Positions 13,357 through 27,390 of a stretch of 64,000 bases of DNA are shown piece by piece. Position 1 is the first letter of the stretch, and every line of letters starts with the position of its first letter. The DNA is from Burhinus oedicnemus (taxonomy: Eukaryota > Chordata > Aves > Charadriiformes > Burhinidae), in NCBI GenBank assembly GCA_008921705.1, contig VFFE01007789.1, positions 124,001-188,000 of the forward strand, read 5' to 3'. The notes below the pieces were generated by a model. It saw only the letters and a program-made list of their open reading frames with translations. It had not been told where the DNA came from and ran no database searches. The translations under genes and the position numbers were made by a program.

Positions 13357-15883
13357 CTATTCATCAAGCACATTAGCTGTGTCTATCCTGCCTTTGGTTG
13401 CTGCGTTCAAATTTGGGGTTGAGTATAGAGACCTAAATGTCTGAAGACAGCTGTCAGTGCTGCTTTTAATGGGCAAAGCCTGCATGTGATCCATTCCATC
13501 TCCCAGGCCTAAAACTGCCTTTGCGGAGAGCTGGAGGGTGAACCAGCAAAGCAGACAAGCCATCTGCACAGCAGAGAGTTTCACCTGAAGCCTTTTGTGT
13601 GTTCCTTTCTCATGTGCTGGGTTATTGCTGAGTTACTGCACTCATACCAAGGTACACAAACATCGTGGGGTTTTCTTTCCTTCTTGAAATGCACAGCTGT
13701 AAAATCCTCCTTGCTGGGAGAAAAGGCGGTCCTAACAACTACGTTTTATTCAATCTCCTTTTGTTTCTGTTTGGTCCCATTTAGCTGAAAAATATTTCAG
13801 GCATCAGAGGTTTGATCCAAACTAAGAGAATATGCACATCCCTCTGTTTTCAGTGGGAACTTACTTTCATGAACCATTTGTGATTAATATTAACATCAGG
13901 TTTTAGATTCTCAGTTCGGATGACAGAAGAGACCTTTGAGTATAGCTTGGCTGCATTGCCTGCATACTTAAACATCTTCGCATATTTCAAGACCATGAGC
14001 AAAATCAGCTGTGTGCCCACAGTGGTACTTCTGAGGTGGGGGACTCGGAGGAGGGCCCGGAAGCGACCTCTGAAGAGATCTCTCGAAACAGACAGTGAAA
14101 CCGTGATATTATGCGATATCACAAGGAAATAAATCTGAGTGAATCCTGTTAATCAAATAAAGTTCAGAGTATTAGGACCAGAAGATAGCTTTTTCATCTA
14201 CAGGAAATTAATTGCCAGATGAAAAATTCTTGACAGATACTCACAAATGTATGCTCACTTCCAGCGAACATAAGAGCAAAGATTGCATTTACCATTTCAC
14301 CTGTAAACAATTAAACAAGTGAGAACTCAAAGAACCATCTACCAATGATCTTAAAATGTGTCAAAACCTGAAATTTCTGGCAAACTTGATGTGAATCTCA
14401 CTCCCATTAAGTTCTCATTAGGGCGGCAAGTTTAATGTTGGCACCAAGAAAAAGTAATTGTTGGCGAATGACAGTATAATGTGCTAAGTGTTAAAACTAA
14501 CAGTGAAGCTATTGTACGGTTTGCTTAGAATTTAATGAATTAACGCAAGATAGATCCTGTAGGCTAGGTGCTCGCTTCATTGATAGCAGTTGAGATCTTC
14601 ATGGCTGGCAGAGGAGCTCTCTGATTTATTCCACCTGAGAAATTGCCCCGACGTCTCTGAGCCTGATTTGTTTTGCCTTTGTTTGGTTTAGAATACTAGA
14701 TTTTCTGAGGCCAGGCTACCACGGGCTATTGTGATTTCTTTATCTAATATCCTGCACAAGAAAAGCATAAAACGAAACTTTCTAAAAGGTCAGTCATAAT
14801 ATCTCATTTACCTAATCAGATCAACTCTCAACAAAGGGACATGAGACAATGAACTGTGCAAATGCCGTGCTGCGGATGGTAAACGGTTATAATCTGGTAC
14901 GTGAGGGTCAAAGCACACAGAGATCAACGTAAAAAACCTTTGTTGATTTTGGTAGATCATACCCTTGGTTTCTGAGGCTTACTGACACAGGCAGTTTTTA
15001 TATCTGGTAGCAAAGAATGTTATATATATGCCAGCAAGTAATACCTGATGGTTTGGTCTGCATGAGCAACGCTCAAGATCTGAATGGAAGGTTATAAAGG
15101 CCTTTGGGATTTCCAGTTTTTCCATTCCTCTTTTTTAAAGTACCATTTGTTACCAAAATTAAAGTCCACATTTTATTTGTAATGATTTGTCTAGCAACCA
15201 ATTGCAAACACAAGTCACCACTTGCCTGAGAGAACGGTCTAGAAGTCCATTTTAAAGAGATGGATTGGCCAAGATAAATCCAAATGCATGCATGTCAAAA
15301 TAAAAATTGTACATGATTTATTTGTCATTTTTTCAGCTGAAGATTTGTACCCCAATATTAATATCTGAGGATAGGAAAACTGGTGCAAAGAACATACAGT
15401 ATCTGTTGTGTTAATGACCGTATTAGAGTTGGCTCGCCACATATGATTTTCTGATAGTCCTGTTTCACTTACAAGAGATTTTTTCATTGTGTCACACAGG
15501 GGTATGTTTTTACTAATTAAAATTATTAATAGTGTCTCTGATTTGATGGATTAATAAAGAATAGGTTGCCAGAGTCCCTCTATTACTTAACTAATCCATA
15601 TAACAGTTCCCACTATAGTCCATATATTTAGTTTTAGATCCTTCTGTTGCATAGTCCAAGAATATATGTGTTGCAAGTAACCACAAAATTTATGATACAT
15701 ACTATACTTTAAAGTATTCGGCTACTAAGCTGATTTTATCACAGGTCTGTGTGGCTCCTTTTGTGAAAGGTACTAAGTTTATGGTGTTCATAACTTTGAA
15801 GTCAGTCTCAAAGAAGACGTATCGAGCTTTCTAGACTCAATATCAGTGATGTGATTATACGTGTGATCTTTCTTGTGATCGTA

Positions 15884-15936
15884 GAGAATTGGACCTAGTG
15901 ACTCACTTGATCCCTTCCAAACTCATTTTTCTAAGA
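15884..15936 (+). repeat. Old CR1 LINE 3' end, degenerate
   Basis: The stretch agaattggacctagtgactc followed by gatcccttccaaactcattt and ttctaag follows the final 50 bp of older CR1 subfamilies (attggactagatgacc...cccttccaactctatttttctatg). The terminal octamer is decayed. Orientation is inferred from the decayed end. Confidence 0.5.
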
Positions 15937-17552
15937 GAAGCAAATTTCTGAGATGGTGGGAATGGTGATTTGGGATTTTCTCATTGGATCTAGTATTGGG
16001 CCGTTGCTATTAAATGATTGTAAAGGCCACTGTAAGGGGAGAGGTGCTGACTTTCAGACACAACATCATTAACTTGTGGTCATTAGAAAAATCCCATGAT
16101 ACTTTTTGAAAAAGTAGAGTAGTTAACCCTGGTGGCTTGGCCAGACTCCAGCTTTTGTAATTGCATCCTGCCTGACTAAAATTGCATTGCACGCATTCAG
16201 TTGGATGGGGTATTCTTCACCTTTTACCCTGAGCTGCTGAGTAGTTCTGTTCAATATTTTCTATATTTCAACCCAGAAATGTCTTCATTCAGTGTTATTT
16301 GTTTTGAATGATAGTTCATAAAGTGCTTTGAAATCCTCCTTGCTGAAAGTTGCTGTCTACTATAAATGTAAATTTTCTTTGTTGCCAGCTGTAAAATCAT
16401 ACAGGATTTGACATCAAAAGATCTATGCCTTGCACCATTATGATTTGGCTTGAAGAGCTCCTGAAAACCTGGGCAGAGCGTGCATTAAACACAGCCATTT
16501 TGTGCAAGGATGCTGGAGAGAGAGCGCGGATCTCCCAAAGCCAAGCCACTAACATAATCTACCTATGGATCAATAGTACGCCCTTCAGGGACACTGATAC
16601 TCTCAGGCAGTTGGGGAATTAGCTATGTGGTGTGCAAATACTGTGCTGGTAATGGTGGTGTTAGCTTTAAGAGACCGTGGCCATGCTCGAAATACTGCAA
16701 GATGTTAAAATTCGTCACCCTGGTAGACTACTGGCTTGTCTTAAACGTAACTTTTGTAGTCAGCCAAGGGAAGCCTTTGCTTGTTTGCACTGAAACCTGT
16801 CAGGGGAGTTTGGAGTGGACTGTGGTCTAAATATAGTGGTGATTGTTTTCTAAGCAAATCTTACATTTTTTTGACAGAAGTCTTCCATCCATGCATCAAA
16901 GCAAGTGCACTTCAAGGGGCTTTATCTGTGTAGATAAGGCTATGTGATACAGGAATTAGGAAGGGAATAAAGCTGGAATTAGTGCTAAATCCGCAGTAAT
17001 ATTCTGCTGTGAGATACTTCAACCCACAGTTCTTTTCAAGTTGTACTGTGTGCGCTGCGAGCCGGCTGTATGTGCTTGTAATGAAACGTTAAGGAAAGTT
17101 TCAGGCACCTGAAGGAGAAAATCACCTGTTTATTGTTCTCTGAGTAATATCTACCGTGAGAGTCAAAACCTGCCTGCATCCCCAGAAAACAAACAGAAAA
17201 TTCAAGGGTGAGTGTGAAAGAGGAAAGAAAAGAACTGCCTAGGGAGAGGAGTAATAAAGACAAAGCTTTGTGCATTGCCCAAGTGTAAATTCAGGATTAT
17301 TTTCCCTTCAGATAATCCTCTGTACTTCTCCTTGATTTTTTTCTTGTGGGCAGACTGCACCAGCACAAGCAATGCTACTCTTGGGATGGCTTTTGCTGGC
17401 ATCTGTAGCTTGATCCAAAGCTGACCAAAGGCAGTGCGGTGCTCCCTGTGGACTTTGGGGAGTTTGAGAGTAGAAAGCTGGAGTGCTCCGACAGTGTCTT
17501 TATTCTGCCAGTCTTTTCAGAGGGGAGATGCTTAAAAACGCCTTTCATCCAA

Positions 17553-17576
17553 AAAGTCTGAAAGTTTTCAGACTTT
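17553..17576. repeat. 11-bp inverted repeat with 2-nt spacer
   Basis: aaagtctgaaa at 17553-17563 is followed by gt and then by its exact reverse complement tttcagacttt at 17566-17576. The spacer is too short for an RNA loop without opening the inner pairs, so a DNA palindrome is the better description. Confidence 0.9.
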
Positions 17577-18611
17577 CATGTGCGCAGACTGGGGAAGTTT
17601 TCTTACCTTTTTCTACCGTGAGCCTGTTGTCCCTCTTCATAAGCACATAACCCATTAGGTATTTGATGTGTCCAAGTGGCGTTATGTTTCTTCTTTCTGT
17701 AGGGCTTATGTGGAGACCAGCAGATCTGCTGCCTGCGGAAGGGGTGCAGGCATTTTCCAGGCAATGCTGTCTCCTGTCTTGTGGAGCATTGCCACTCAAC
17801 CGGCAGTATTATATTATCTGAGATACAGCTTATAAACGTCTTTAGAGGCCCGTCAGGTGTAACAAGCATGGCCCAAAGAGCAAGGATAATGATGGCTTTG
17901 CGGTGAATGTGGGGCTAATCGGGGACCCTTGGCACAGAAGGTATTTTGGAGCACCTTGACCTGGCAGGAGAGACAGGCAGAGGTGACAACCTGCCTGCAG
18001 CCTTCATCGCAGGGTTTTTCGGGAGCAGGGAGACCTTCTCCCATCCATCATGCTGCCTTCTGGTGAGACTGGAGCAGGCAGGGAGAGGGGAAAACATCAG
18101 AGGTTTATAAAACAAACAGCTGAGCTCTTCAGTCTCCTGGCAGCGCGACTGCAAATCTGATTTCAGATCATGTTCCAATATATGCAGTGGCAGCCGGGTT
18201 TTATTCACACACAGCTAAACCCCCTTTCTTAATGTGATGACTTCCCTTCCCTACCCAAGGAAATACGGTATCCTACCTTTCTTCATTTCTACAACTGGTT
18301 CAAATTGAGCCCAAAAGGCTTATTTACTCAACTACGTGCCTAGCTTCATGAAATGCTGAAGTCTATGAAATGAATCATAGGCAGAGATGGGGTTTTTTTA
18401 AATACCATAATTAACTCTTGCTCTTGGCCCCCTTAATAGCCACTTGTATTCCGAGCATGCAATACTGCTAGCCAGACAATATTGCTACAGTAGGCCTGGA
18501 TGTATTTGCTATAAATTTATTAAATTGCTGGTGGTATCCTGGGTTGCCTTAGAAATGCAAAATTCGTAGAAATATGAACTTTATAGTTGAACTTAGTATG
18601 TTGGTAGTTTC

Positions 18612-18663
18612 AACAGGTGAAGATACATGGTCTTATTAACAGGTGAAGATATATGGTCTTATT
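18612..18663 (+). repeat. 26-bp tandem duplication, two copies
   Basis: Two adjacent 26-bp units (18612-18637 and 18638-18663) start aacaggtgaagat and end atggtcttatt. They differ at a single base (gatacatgg versus gatatatgg). The near identity suggests a fairly recent duplication. No coding role is seen. Confidence 0.95.
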
Positions 18664-21366
18664 TAGGTGGGTAAGGCACAAATCTTGGTGTAGCTAGCAT
18701 TGTTCCTCCAAAACCTGATGATGGAGGCTCTGTTATTCTTTGTCCTTCTATACTGTGCTGTTAGTGTGCTCTGGCAGTATAGGCCAATTTTCTAGTTACC
18801 TACACACCCACCTACTTTTCTCAGGTATTCTCCAACTGTAGCCGTGAAGATAAGTTTGCATTAGGCCTTATAGAACATGCCACTCTCCTGAAAAGAGCTC
18901 TTCCACCTCTAATGAAGTCAGATGGTGTTGCCATAGTAATTTCTGCTACCTGTCTGTGAAACGTCTACCCTGTTTCATCACCACAAGCCTTGTCTTCTAC
19001 AAAGCCCTCTGCTCCACACTGGGATGGTAATCTTCAAGAGGAATGCTGGCCGGTGGTGAGAGCATTAGCCTGGACTGTTGCAAAGTTGAGTTCAGAGTCT
19101 TACTCCCGAAGACTGTGCTGAAAGTGGCCATGTCCTGTCCCTGTGTAAGGATGGCATATGAAGCATAATCTGAGCACCTGCCCTCAGTATGTGCAAAGTG
19201 AGAAAATCCAGGTTTGTGGCCTCAGAAAGAAGCTGAGTCCATCAGGCCACAGCACTGCAGTGCCCATTCAGCGGGCAGCCTCAGCATAGCCTCCCTGCTT
19301 AGGTCTCTTCATGTGAAATTTGGACAACGATACTCTTCTGTCTAGGAGGTGTTCCATGTAGGTAGATACAAATATTTAAGATGCTCAGTGGGACCATATA
19401 GCTATAAGATATGTTGCAATAGAAAGCTAGGAACCAAAAAGGCAACTAAGAGCCAGAGAGACACTGTGAATGGCCATCAAAATCATCCTCTTTCCCTTTC
19501 CATTGCCTTCAGCATCCAGCAACCACTGTTCTCACCCGGCTGGCCATGGTGGTTAATGTGTGCATAGGAGTAGGTGTTTCCATCATGCTATTGCTCATTC
19601 TCCTCTGGCGTTCAACAGCTTTGAGAGCAGATGACAGGTAAATGAGAATGTGGTAGCTACGTTTTGGTTACCACAGTCATCCTGCCAGAATAAATGTCCT
19701 TGGGCTCAAGGAATACCTCCGGTGTCACCGCTTCAGCGGATGAGCTCTTTGGTGTGAGTCCATGGCACTTAGCCCTTGTGTGATAATGGTGGGATCTGCT
19801 ACCATGTATTGTTATTTCTCTTTTGAGATTTTCTAGAAGATTCTTCATCTGGTAACAGAAGGGTTACCTTTAAAGCTTACAAATGGCTGCCTAGTCCTAG
19901 GAAGAATAATTTCAGCACCTAAAATCCCAAACCCAATTAAGGTGTGAGGATAGGTACTAGAATATGTAGAGAGAAGAAAAATATATTACCAATAGCGTGA
20001 AAGCATTATCTGCACCCCTTAGCCTGTTCTGTGCAGGCAGGGTACAAAATTACTATGAATTACAAGTGTACTTAAGAGGTTTGAAAAAATAGATCTGCAA
20101 CAAATATCGTTTCTGAGTAGTCAGTAGAGGTTGTGGTTCACTCCTTCCCATCTAACTCAAAAGTAAGAGGCAACAGTGATGTTTAAAATTTGTGGAAGCA
20201 ATTAAGGAAGAAGCCGTGGTGTCATGAGGCCTATTCAGGATTGTGGGACTGGTTTATGGGCTTGCTGGAGAGGAGTGCAGGCAGGCAGGGAGGCTGGTGG
20301 CTGCTCAGCCAGAGCGGCACGGAAAGGGGGAATATCAATAAAGTTTGGCCTTTCACACCATGGGCACCAGTGAACGGTGCACTGAAACTTTATATAGGTG
20401 CTGGGGAATGTTTGCTGGCATGAGGCCAGTTGCAAAAGATAGAAAAATGGAACAATGTGACCAAAGACTCTCTGGGAATAAATAGCAGAACTCTGGTCAA
20501 GTCTCTGGGATCTCAAGCCAAAATAGTGCAAAGAAAGAGTGTGGATAAGCTACAGGAAATTGAATGTCTCCTAGAAGGACCTGTGTCATTTTTTCCATTT
20601 GTTAATGATACCTTTGATGTGATTTAGAGCTCAGCTGGTTGGACTAGTTAGATCCATCCATTTGGATACTGGTAGCAAGAGGGAAGAGTAGCTCACAAAG
20701 ACATGGTGTTTATGGCCTGGCAAGGATGCTTGCAGCCGATTATAACATTTTTCAACTGCTTAATGTCTTTGTTAGCTTTGATAGGTTTCTGAACAATATA
20801 TTAGAGAAGTAAGCGTAAAGCAGGTGCACTGTTTTACCTTGACAATGGTGAAAGAGGAGAAATTATTTGGGATGTCATTTACTCAGATACTTAGGTTTGA
20901 CACTGTTTTAGAAGGATCAGAAATAATGTGATTCAAAGCGAAAGTTATAGTACTACTGGGTAAGCAGTGATATATTTCAGCATCACATCCTGTATTTGGA
21001 TATGGATCAGTTCAGAGCAAGAATAACCTATTCTGGACCTGTCAGAGAGGCAGCGGTGATCAGTAGGTATAGATGGTGCTGTATGAAATGGGAAAAGATA
21101 GGTACCTATGCCACAAGCACGTGTGACCCAAAGCTGAGATGAAGCTTTCTGATACTGCATAACTTCTGTTAATCTATTTACATTGTAAATAAAAAATAAC
21201 CATTAAAAAAACTTATGCTTCCAGAGGGAAAATAGATGCCCTGTAAAGGTTAATATCCAGAATCAAGTCTAAATATGGACTTTTGTTTGTAAATATATTG
21301 TGTAAAGGGCAAGAATAAAATAAGTAAGAAGAAAAATGTCAAAGCCAATAAAAACATAATGCTGGA

Positions 21367-21380
21367 TTTTTTTTTTTTTT
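21367..21380 (+). repeat. Poly(T) run
   Basis: Fourteen consecutive T in AT-rich intron. Confidence 0.95.
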
Positions 21381-24300
21381 ACTTGTTCTAAATAATGGTA
21401 GTGTGGTAGAATAGCTTTATGAATGTTTTTCCTTTGATCAGATGCAAATCCAAGAGCAAAATGGAATGCGCTTCAGTAGGATATGCATATATGTCTTATA
21501 GGTCACATAATGCAGGGAGTATTTTAGTAAACCTGACCACAAGACCCTAGACACTACTTCCAATAGCAGAAAGTGTCTAATGCACACCGTTCTTGAGGGT
21601 AATTACCAGGAAATGCAGAGGGATCAATCATACTTGATGCACTGAGCAATTATATTATATCCCCTGAAAAGTCTTTTACTGTTCAGGGGATGCAAAGTGT
21701 GTGAATTTCATTTTAGCACAGAAATATTGTCAGGAAAACAACAGCATTAACAAAGCAGACGGGCACAGTGTAAGACCATGAAGGTACTCAGATGTTAGGG
21801 AGATGCTCCCCATAAAATAATCCCATTTTAGAAATATGAACAAAGAAAGAAATACTGCTGTGGGAATTTGCAAGTCAGGAGGAGATCTTTGAGAAGAACC
21901 ATCCCCTGCCTTCCCTTGCTACCTGCAGACCCAAACCCTACAGAGGCATTGTGCCTCTGTCAGTGCAGACCCCGAGATGGGAAACAGTAAAGAAAGTGAA
22001 CCCAGATCCAGGCAAGAAGGTGGGATGTGGCGAAAACAGGCTGTGGCTGATTTAAGAGTGTTAAATACTAGGTTCTTTGAGAGAAGAGAGAACCGCATTT
22101 CATGCTCTGCTATGGGGTTTTGAATGCGCTAGTGGGGACTTGGAGCTCCTTGCGGGCTTAGCACCTGGAACCAGCCCATGGCGTGGCAGCGTCAGGTCCC
22201 CTGTTTTGCAGCCAGCACAACCACCAACTGTCGGGGTGCTGGAGGTTTCTGTTCCTCTAAAGTATCTTTCTTGGAACTAGCACAATGCGTGGCTGTGTTT
22301 TCCCTGCTTGCTTTGTTAGCTCTTTGGTTAAACTACCTGTCATAGTAAGGCTGGAAGAGACGATTTCTGTTTTCATTAATAACACGGTAACACGGGGCTA
22401 GGCAGAGCATCTGGTAGATGCTGGTTGTGTGGTGCAGCTGGGATCCTCTCAGATGGCCTCTTGCTGCCCACCAGCCCTCTCCCAACTTCTGCAGCCGTCC
22501 GTGGCACGTTATTGATGCTCTCACCAAAATGTTGGAGGGTAGAGGAAGAGTTCTCCTCTACCAAAAAGCAAGGCCATCTGCAAACTCCATACGTCCGTGG
22601 TTATCTTGGGAGTGGGCCATCAGCGCTGGTTTGGGTGGCCGAGATTTTGCGTCCTGTCCAGATCTCAAGCAGCAATGCAAAAACCTGTGCCATCCTCCTT
22701 GAACAGGTCCCCCACAGGTGTTCAGGCTGAACAGAAGCATGAAAAAATAGATCAAAACTGGTAATTGTTTCTGTTTGGGTTTGTCCAATGCAAGTAGAAA
22801 GGTGATGCTGCCTGGAGCCAAGTGGGGCCTAAGCTCCTGGCAGGTGGTGGAGGCTTGCTGCTGCCTTCCCATGGTGCTGCAGGCAGCGCCATGCCACTCC
22901 GGCCGGGAAACGGAGGCTGGAGGAGGCAGCACCGAGAGGTTTTTATTTGAAATCCCAGAACGAGGGGTGTGACACAGGTGCCAAGTTTCGTAAAGCAGAA
23001 AGAAGCCTTATGAGGTGGTGGGTCGGAGATTCAGGTGGGTTTGATTAATTGCCTCTGTCTGGAGGTGGTTGACTCAGTGGGGCTGCCGGGGGCACCAGCA
23101 GGGACGGGCCCACCCCTCAGAAAGGGACTGGTACGATCCCTGCCTCTCTGAAGAAAGCTTGAAGGAACCGTGCCTGTTCAGTGTTAGCCTCTTGTCATTT
23201 TTTATTATCCACATCTGAAGTGGTGGTATTTAACCAACATTACCGACATTTCTTATTCTTTTTTTTCTTCCTTTTATTTTTCTTCCATTTTTGCTCTTTG
23301 AAGTTTGTCTTTGAGGTTTGTGGCGGGGCATCCTGAAAGTTCCTCCTCCCGCTCAGCCAGGCAAGGCTGGGGGGCTTGTGTAGCCCTTCCTGATGCAAAA
23401 CGGTAAGAGAGGCTTGGCAACTCCCACAGCAAGAATTCATGGCAAGTGTATCTGCGGAGCATGCAGGTGCGAGGAAACTGGGCAGGCACAGAGCCCGTAC
23501 GAGTACTGTTAAGCAAAGAGCCATGCCTGGGAGGGGGGGCGTTGTGTAAGCCAGATCACATACGCCACACAAAGTCTGAGCCTGCATTTACTCTTCACTG
23601 TCAGTCCATTAATGTGATTCCACTCGCACCCAAAATGGAAAAGCGACATAAAAAAAAAAGTTTGGAAAATAAAGCAGGCAAATAATCAGGCTACAGAGAC
23701 GATGCGTCTGGTTTGTGTTTTTTTTTAAAGTGTATTCACAAGTTAATTCAGGTAGGAAATTATTCTGACAGGTAGAGAGTGAAGTTGACTCCCGTGGGCT
23801 ATTTGTGCTTTATTTAGGGCTTAAATGAAGCGCAAAAGCTCATGAAAGACAGAAAATCCTTCAACGTGGAAGGCAATCCTCTGGAGGTGAAATATGGCTA
23901 ATCCAACACCACCTTCCCCCCCAATGTTTGCAATTGCTGCCCGGCAGCGGCGCGAGGGGTCGGAAGCCCCTGTTAATCCCAGCCGGTGGCATGCCGGGGG
24001 ACTGGAATCAGAAAGCTGGTTCCTTCAGTACCTCTCTCCACATGTAAATGGTCTCTTTTAAGCTCACCTGTGCATGCTTCAGGGTTGCCAGGCTCCCTTT
24101 GGAAACATGCGCAGTTGTTTTTAAAACCATGCATTGCTGTCAACAGAGTTACAAGCAGAGGCAGGCCCACAGCCTAAATGGTGACAGCCCTGGACCACTG
24201 GTAGCTGGCAGAGAGCTTTTTAATGTGTGGTTTTCCCCTCAAATGAGTAGTCTTCTGTTCTTCCTATGGCTAAAACACGGACATGAGCTATGCACCTTGC

Positions 24301-24975
24301 ACTTACATTTTAATGTGGAAATATTATTGCGGAGTCTGACGTAATTACCCGGTTGTTCCTTTTACTGCATGTAATTACAACAAAATTCTACGGGGATAGT
24401 TTTATAGCAACTCAGTGTAAAATAAGGTACATGAAAGCAGTGGTTAGATTAGGTGATGTTTACACTTCTTCCACTCTGAACAGGCTTTTGCAAAGAAATG
24501 TACCCACATGGTACCATATGCTAATTAATGTTTCCTAAGAAATTTTCATAGTGACCACGCAGGGCTTGGTCCCAACCTGCTAGGAGTCAGCTCTGCTCTG
24601 CTGAAGTCCAGTGGACACCCACCTGAGAGGAGCTGAAAGCTGACCCTCCCTCGGTGAGCTAGGAGGCATTTCCTCCTCCCTCACCATGCTGTACGTCTGA
24701 GGCCACAGCATGTCTCGCGTTTTAGACCAGCACATGCCAGATGAAATTTATCCTGGGGGGTTTCCTGAAGCCAAATTTACACAGTGTTTTGAGTGAGAAC
24801 AACACTGCATCTTCTATGGCAAATACTTAATATGTGATAATGTTAAGGCTTTTCCCCACCACACTGGGCCATGTCCTTTTTTTCTGTCTCTGTGCATGTA
24901 GACATGGGATTGCACTACTTAGCTATGTTTATATTGCTTGGTTACACTTACAGGGTCTGGCTGCCTTCTGTGTGA

Positions 24976-24990
24976 TTTTTTTTTTTTTTT
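24976..24990 (+). repeat. Poly(T) run
   Basis: Fifteen consecutive T followed by a cttttctctc pyrimidine tract. Confidence 0.95.
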
Positions 24991-26939
24991 CTTTTCTCTC
25001 GGTCCAGATCTCCTCTTCACGTGTTTGGGGGGAAGACACAAGGGGTTTGCTCTCTGCTGAAATGGCATCCGTACCATCTGTATGCATTCTATATGTATTC
25101 ATGCATACAGATTTACTGCATCAGGCAGGATGAGTTCAGGTGGCTTACCTGGTGCTCAGTTGCCATTTCAGGGACTAGGCCTTCTTACTTCTTATCTCTG
25201 TGCTGTATCTACTCAACCAAACATAAAGGGTTTAATGTGATTGTTAGCAGAGGTAACGGAGAGAGTTCCATTGATTAGAACAGGACCTGAATCAGACTCT
25301 TCATTTTTCCCGGCTGTCACACGGCACACATTTATTATTATGGCCTTTCTTTCTTTTTTTCATCAGAATTCACTGCAGACAATTTTTTCCATCATTATCT
25401 AAGAGATTTTGGAAGGAAAAGTTGCATTTTAAAAAGAGCCTGCCTTGCTGCGATTTATTCAGCTCACCATTTCCAGACTCCAGCTGTGCCCTCTTGCTCT
25501 ATTGAGGTTAAAGAGGTTGAGTTCCCTCAACGCTAAGTAGAGAGAAAACCTCAAGGTGATCAGGAACTGTGCATGTAATGTTCTTAATTGTTCTGTACCT
25601 CATTACAATGTTCATGCATTTCATGCACTTCTGGCTGAAAATTGCCCATTCAGCTTTAACAGCTAATTACAAGAGTGACCAGGCATTCACATGGCACAGG
25701 CATGCTCATTGGATATGACAGATGGGTATGTCCGGACCCCTGATTCATCGTTTCAGATTTCCTTTCTCAAAGGCTCTGTTATCACTATGCAAATAAACTG
25801 TAATTCTGCCCCTGGCCCGACTGCTCACAAAGGAAAAAGGAGGGGAAAAATCACACCCCGTGTGCACCTAGGCAGCTATGTAGCGTGGGTGCTAGCTGCA
25901 AACACCAGAGGCTGAGGAACCTCTGAAGACTGGCTTTGCCGTGAAAGGGCTGCTTGCTCCTTGGAAACGGGAACAGAGGGGACAGATTTTGTGCTGTGCC
26001 TCCGGCAGATGCGGCACAGAAAGCACAGCTCCAGGGGATGCAGAACAAAGGTGGCTACAAGCCCTCTGTGCCGCGTGACTCTCGGCTGTAGCATGGGCCG
26101 CTGGGGCTTCTGACACACATTTGGGTAGTCGCAGTCTGCTCTGGCCGAAAGTAGGGCTCCCCGAGACGCCCAGCTTTGCCATCTGCAGATTTGGAGCTGG
26201 CATGAGGAGCTTTGTTCCCTCCGCCACCTTCTGCCCTTAGCATCAGGGGTGCAGCCTCTGCAGGGTCCGTGATGGGTAGCATCGGTTTGGCGTGAGAGTG
26301 GCAGGCTGCTGGGCAGGACCTCCACTCTGAGCGGGATTGGCCTCCCTGGGTTTCACCTACGTGGAGACGGGCTGAGTGATAACACTGGAAACTCATTGCC
26401 GACTGCTCTGGGAAATGCAGTGCATTATTGGTATTTCTGTATTAACATGGATTTTGCAACCCATTTAACAAAATTTTTTCAATGTTTTCCTTTTAAAGAG
26501 ACATAAGCCTTTTCTCTAAAAGATATTTTGTTGTAATGGAACAAAAAGTTGGTCAACTGGAACAAATATTTTCAAATCACCGTGTCTAAAAAAAGAAACT
26601 TCTCTCCTGAAGGAGGAAGAAGATGCAGTTGGCTCCCCTACCTCTTCAGGATCAGAAGAAGAGCTGAAGTCCTGTTCACAAGGTCCTAGGTGTAACCAAA
26701 TCCTCCGAATTTGCAGGAGTCAGGAACTTTTAGAGATTATGCAAAAATGTATACTGGCCCCATACGTGGGCAGACATCACACACCTAGCCAACATGAAAA
26801 TGTTGGTTAATTACATTACAAAAAAATGCCCCTTGATGTCAATGGGAATTTGTACAAGACCGAGTCACATCTAAGTATGGAGCCCTGCCATTGCCTAACC
26901 TGCAGAAAAGGGGTGATATAGGCATGTAGTTCTGAAAGT

Positions 26940-27390
26940 AGCTTCAACTGATCATCTCATCCATCCTTCTCAAGTCTGATGGGAACAACTATAGTTAGGC
27001 TGTCCCTTGCTGAGATTGGCGTGGACCAGTCTCAGAAGGCACTTGTGAGCAGGCGAGCTTCATTCTGGTGCAGCCTGTTCCAGCGCATGGTAATTCTTAG
27101 AAGTTGGAGGGAATAAAATTTCCTAATATCTAACTTAAATCTCCTTTGCTGTAAATTATATCAATTATTTCTTGTCTCAGAAATAGTGGATGTGGAGAAC
27201 AATTGATTATCCTTCTTTTTATAGCAGCCTTTTTAACATTCCTTTTTATATCAGACGACTAGTGTCTTTTCAATCTTCTCTTTTCCAAAGTAAAAAATTT
27301 CCATTCCCCTGAGCTCACCATGGAAGTCATGTTTTCTGAATCATGTCATCCTCGCAGCTTTCCCTTGGACTCTGCAAAGGTGGCTGCCCC
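26940..27390 (-). repeat. Old CR1 LINE 3' region
   Basis: Reverse-orientation CR1 is recognised from the ordered blocks gcagcctgttccagcgcatg, tttcctaatatctaacttaa, atctcctttgctgtaaatta, ttatttcttgtctcag, ttctcttttccaaagtaaa, gtcatgttttctgaatcatg and ttggactctgcaaaggtggc. Each corresponds to a successive part of the CR1 3' consensus. Divergence is high with several indels, so this is a much older insertion than the one at 11403. The left part (about 26940-27065) is only weakly alignable and the left border is uncertain. Confidence 0.8.

Noticed and set aside
19040..19150. Possible MIR 5' part (ggtggtgagagcattagcct onward)
   Set aside because: The order is partly compatible but too diverged to separate from chance by eye.
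22337..22372. gtcatagtaaggctggaaga, reminiscent of a reverse CR1 3' end
   Set aside because: Only one short block fits, the octamer is absent and the following bases do not follow CR1.
25876..26396. Overlapping minus-strand frames of 111-149 codons
   Set aside because: Several frames are open at once in a G+C-rich patch where stop codons are rarer. There is no domain, signal or splice support.
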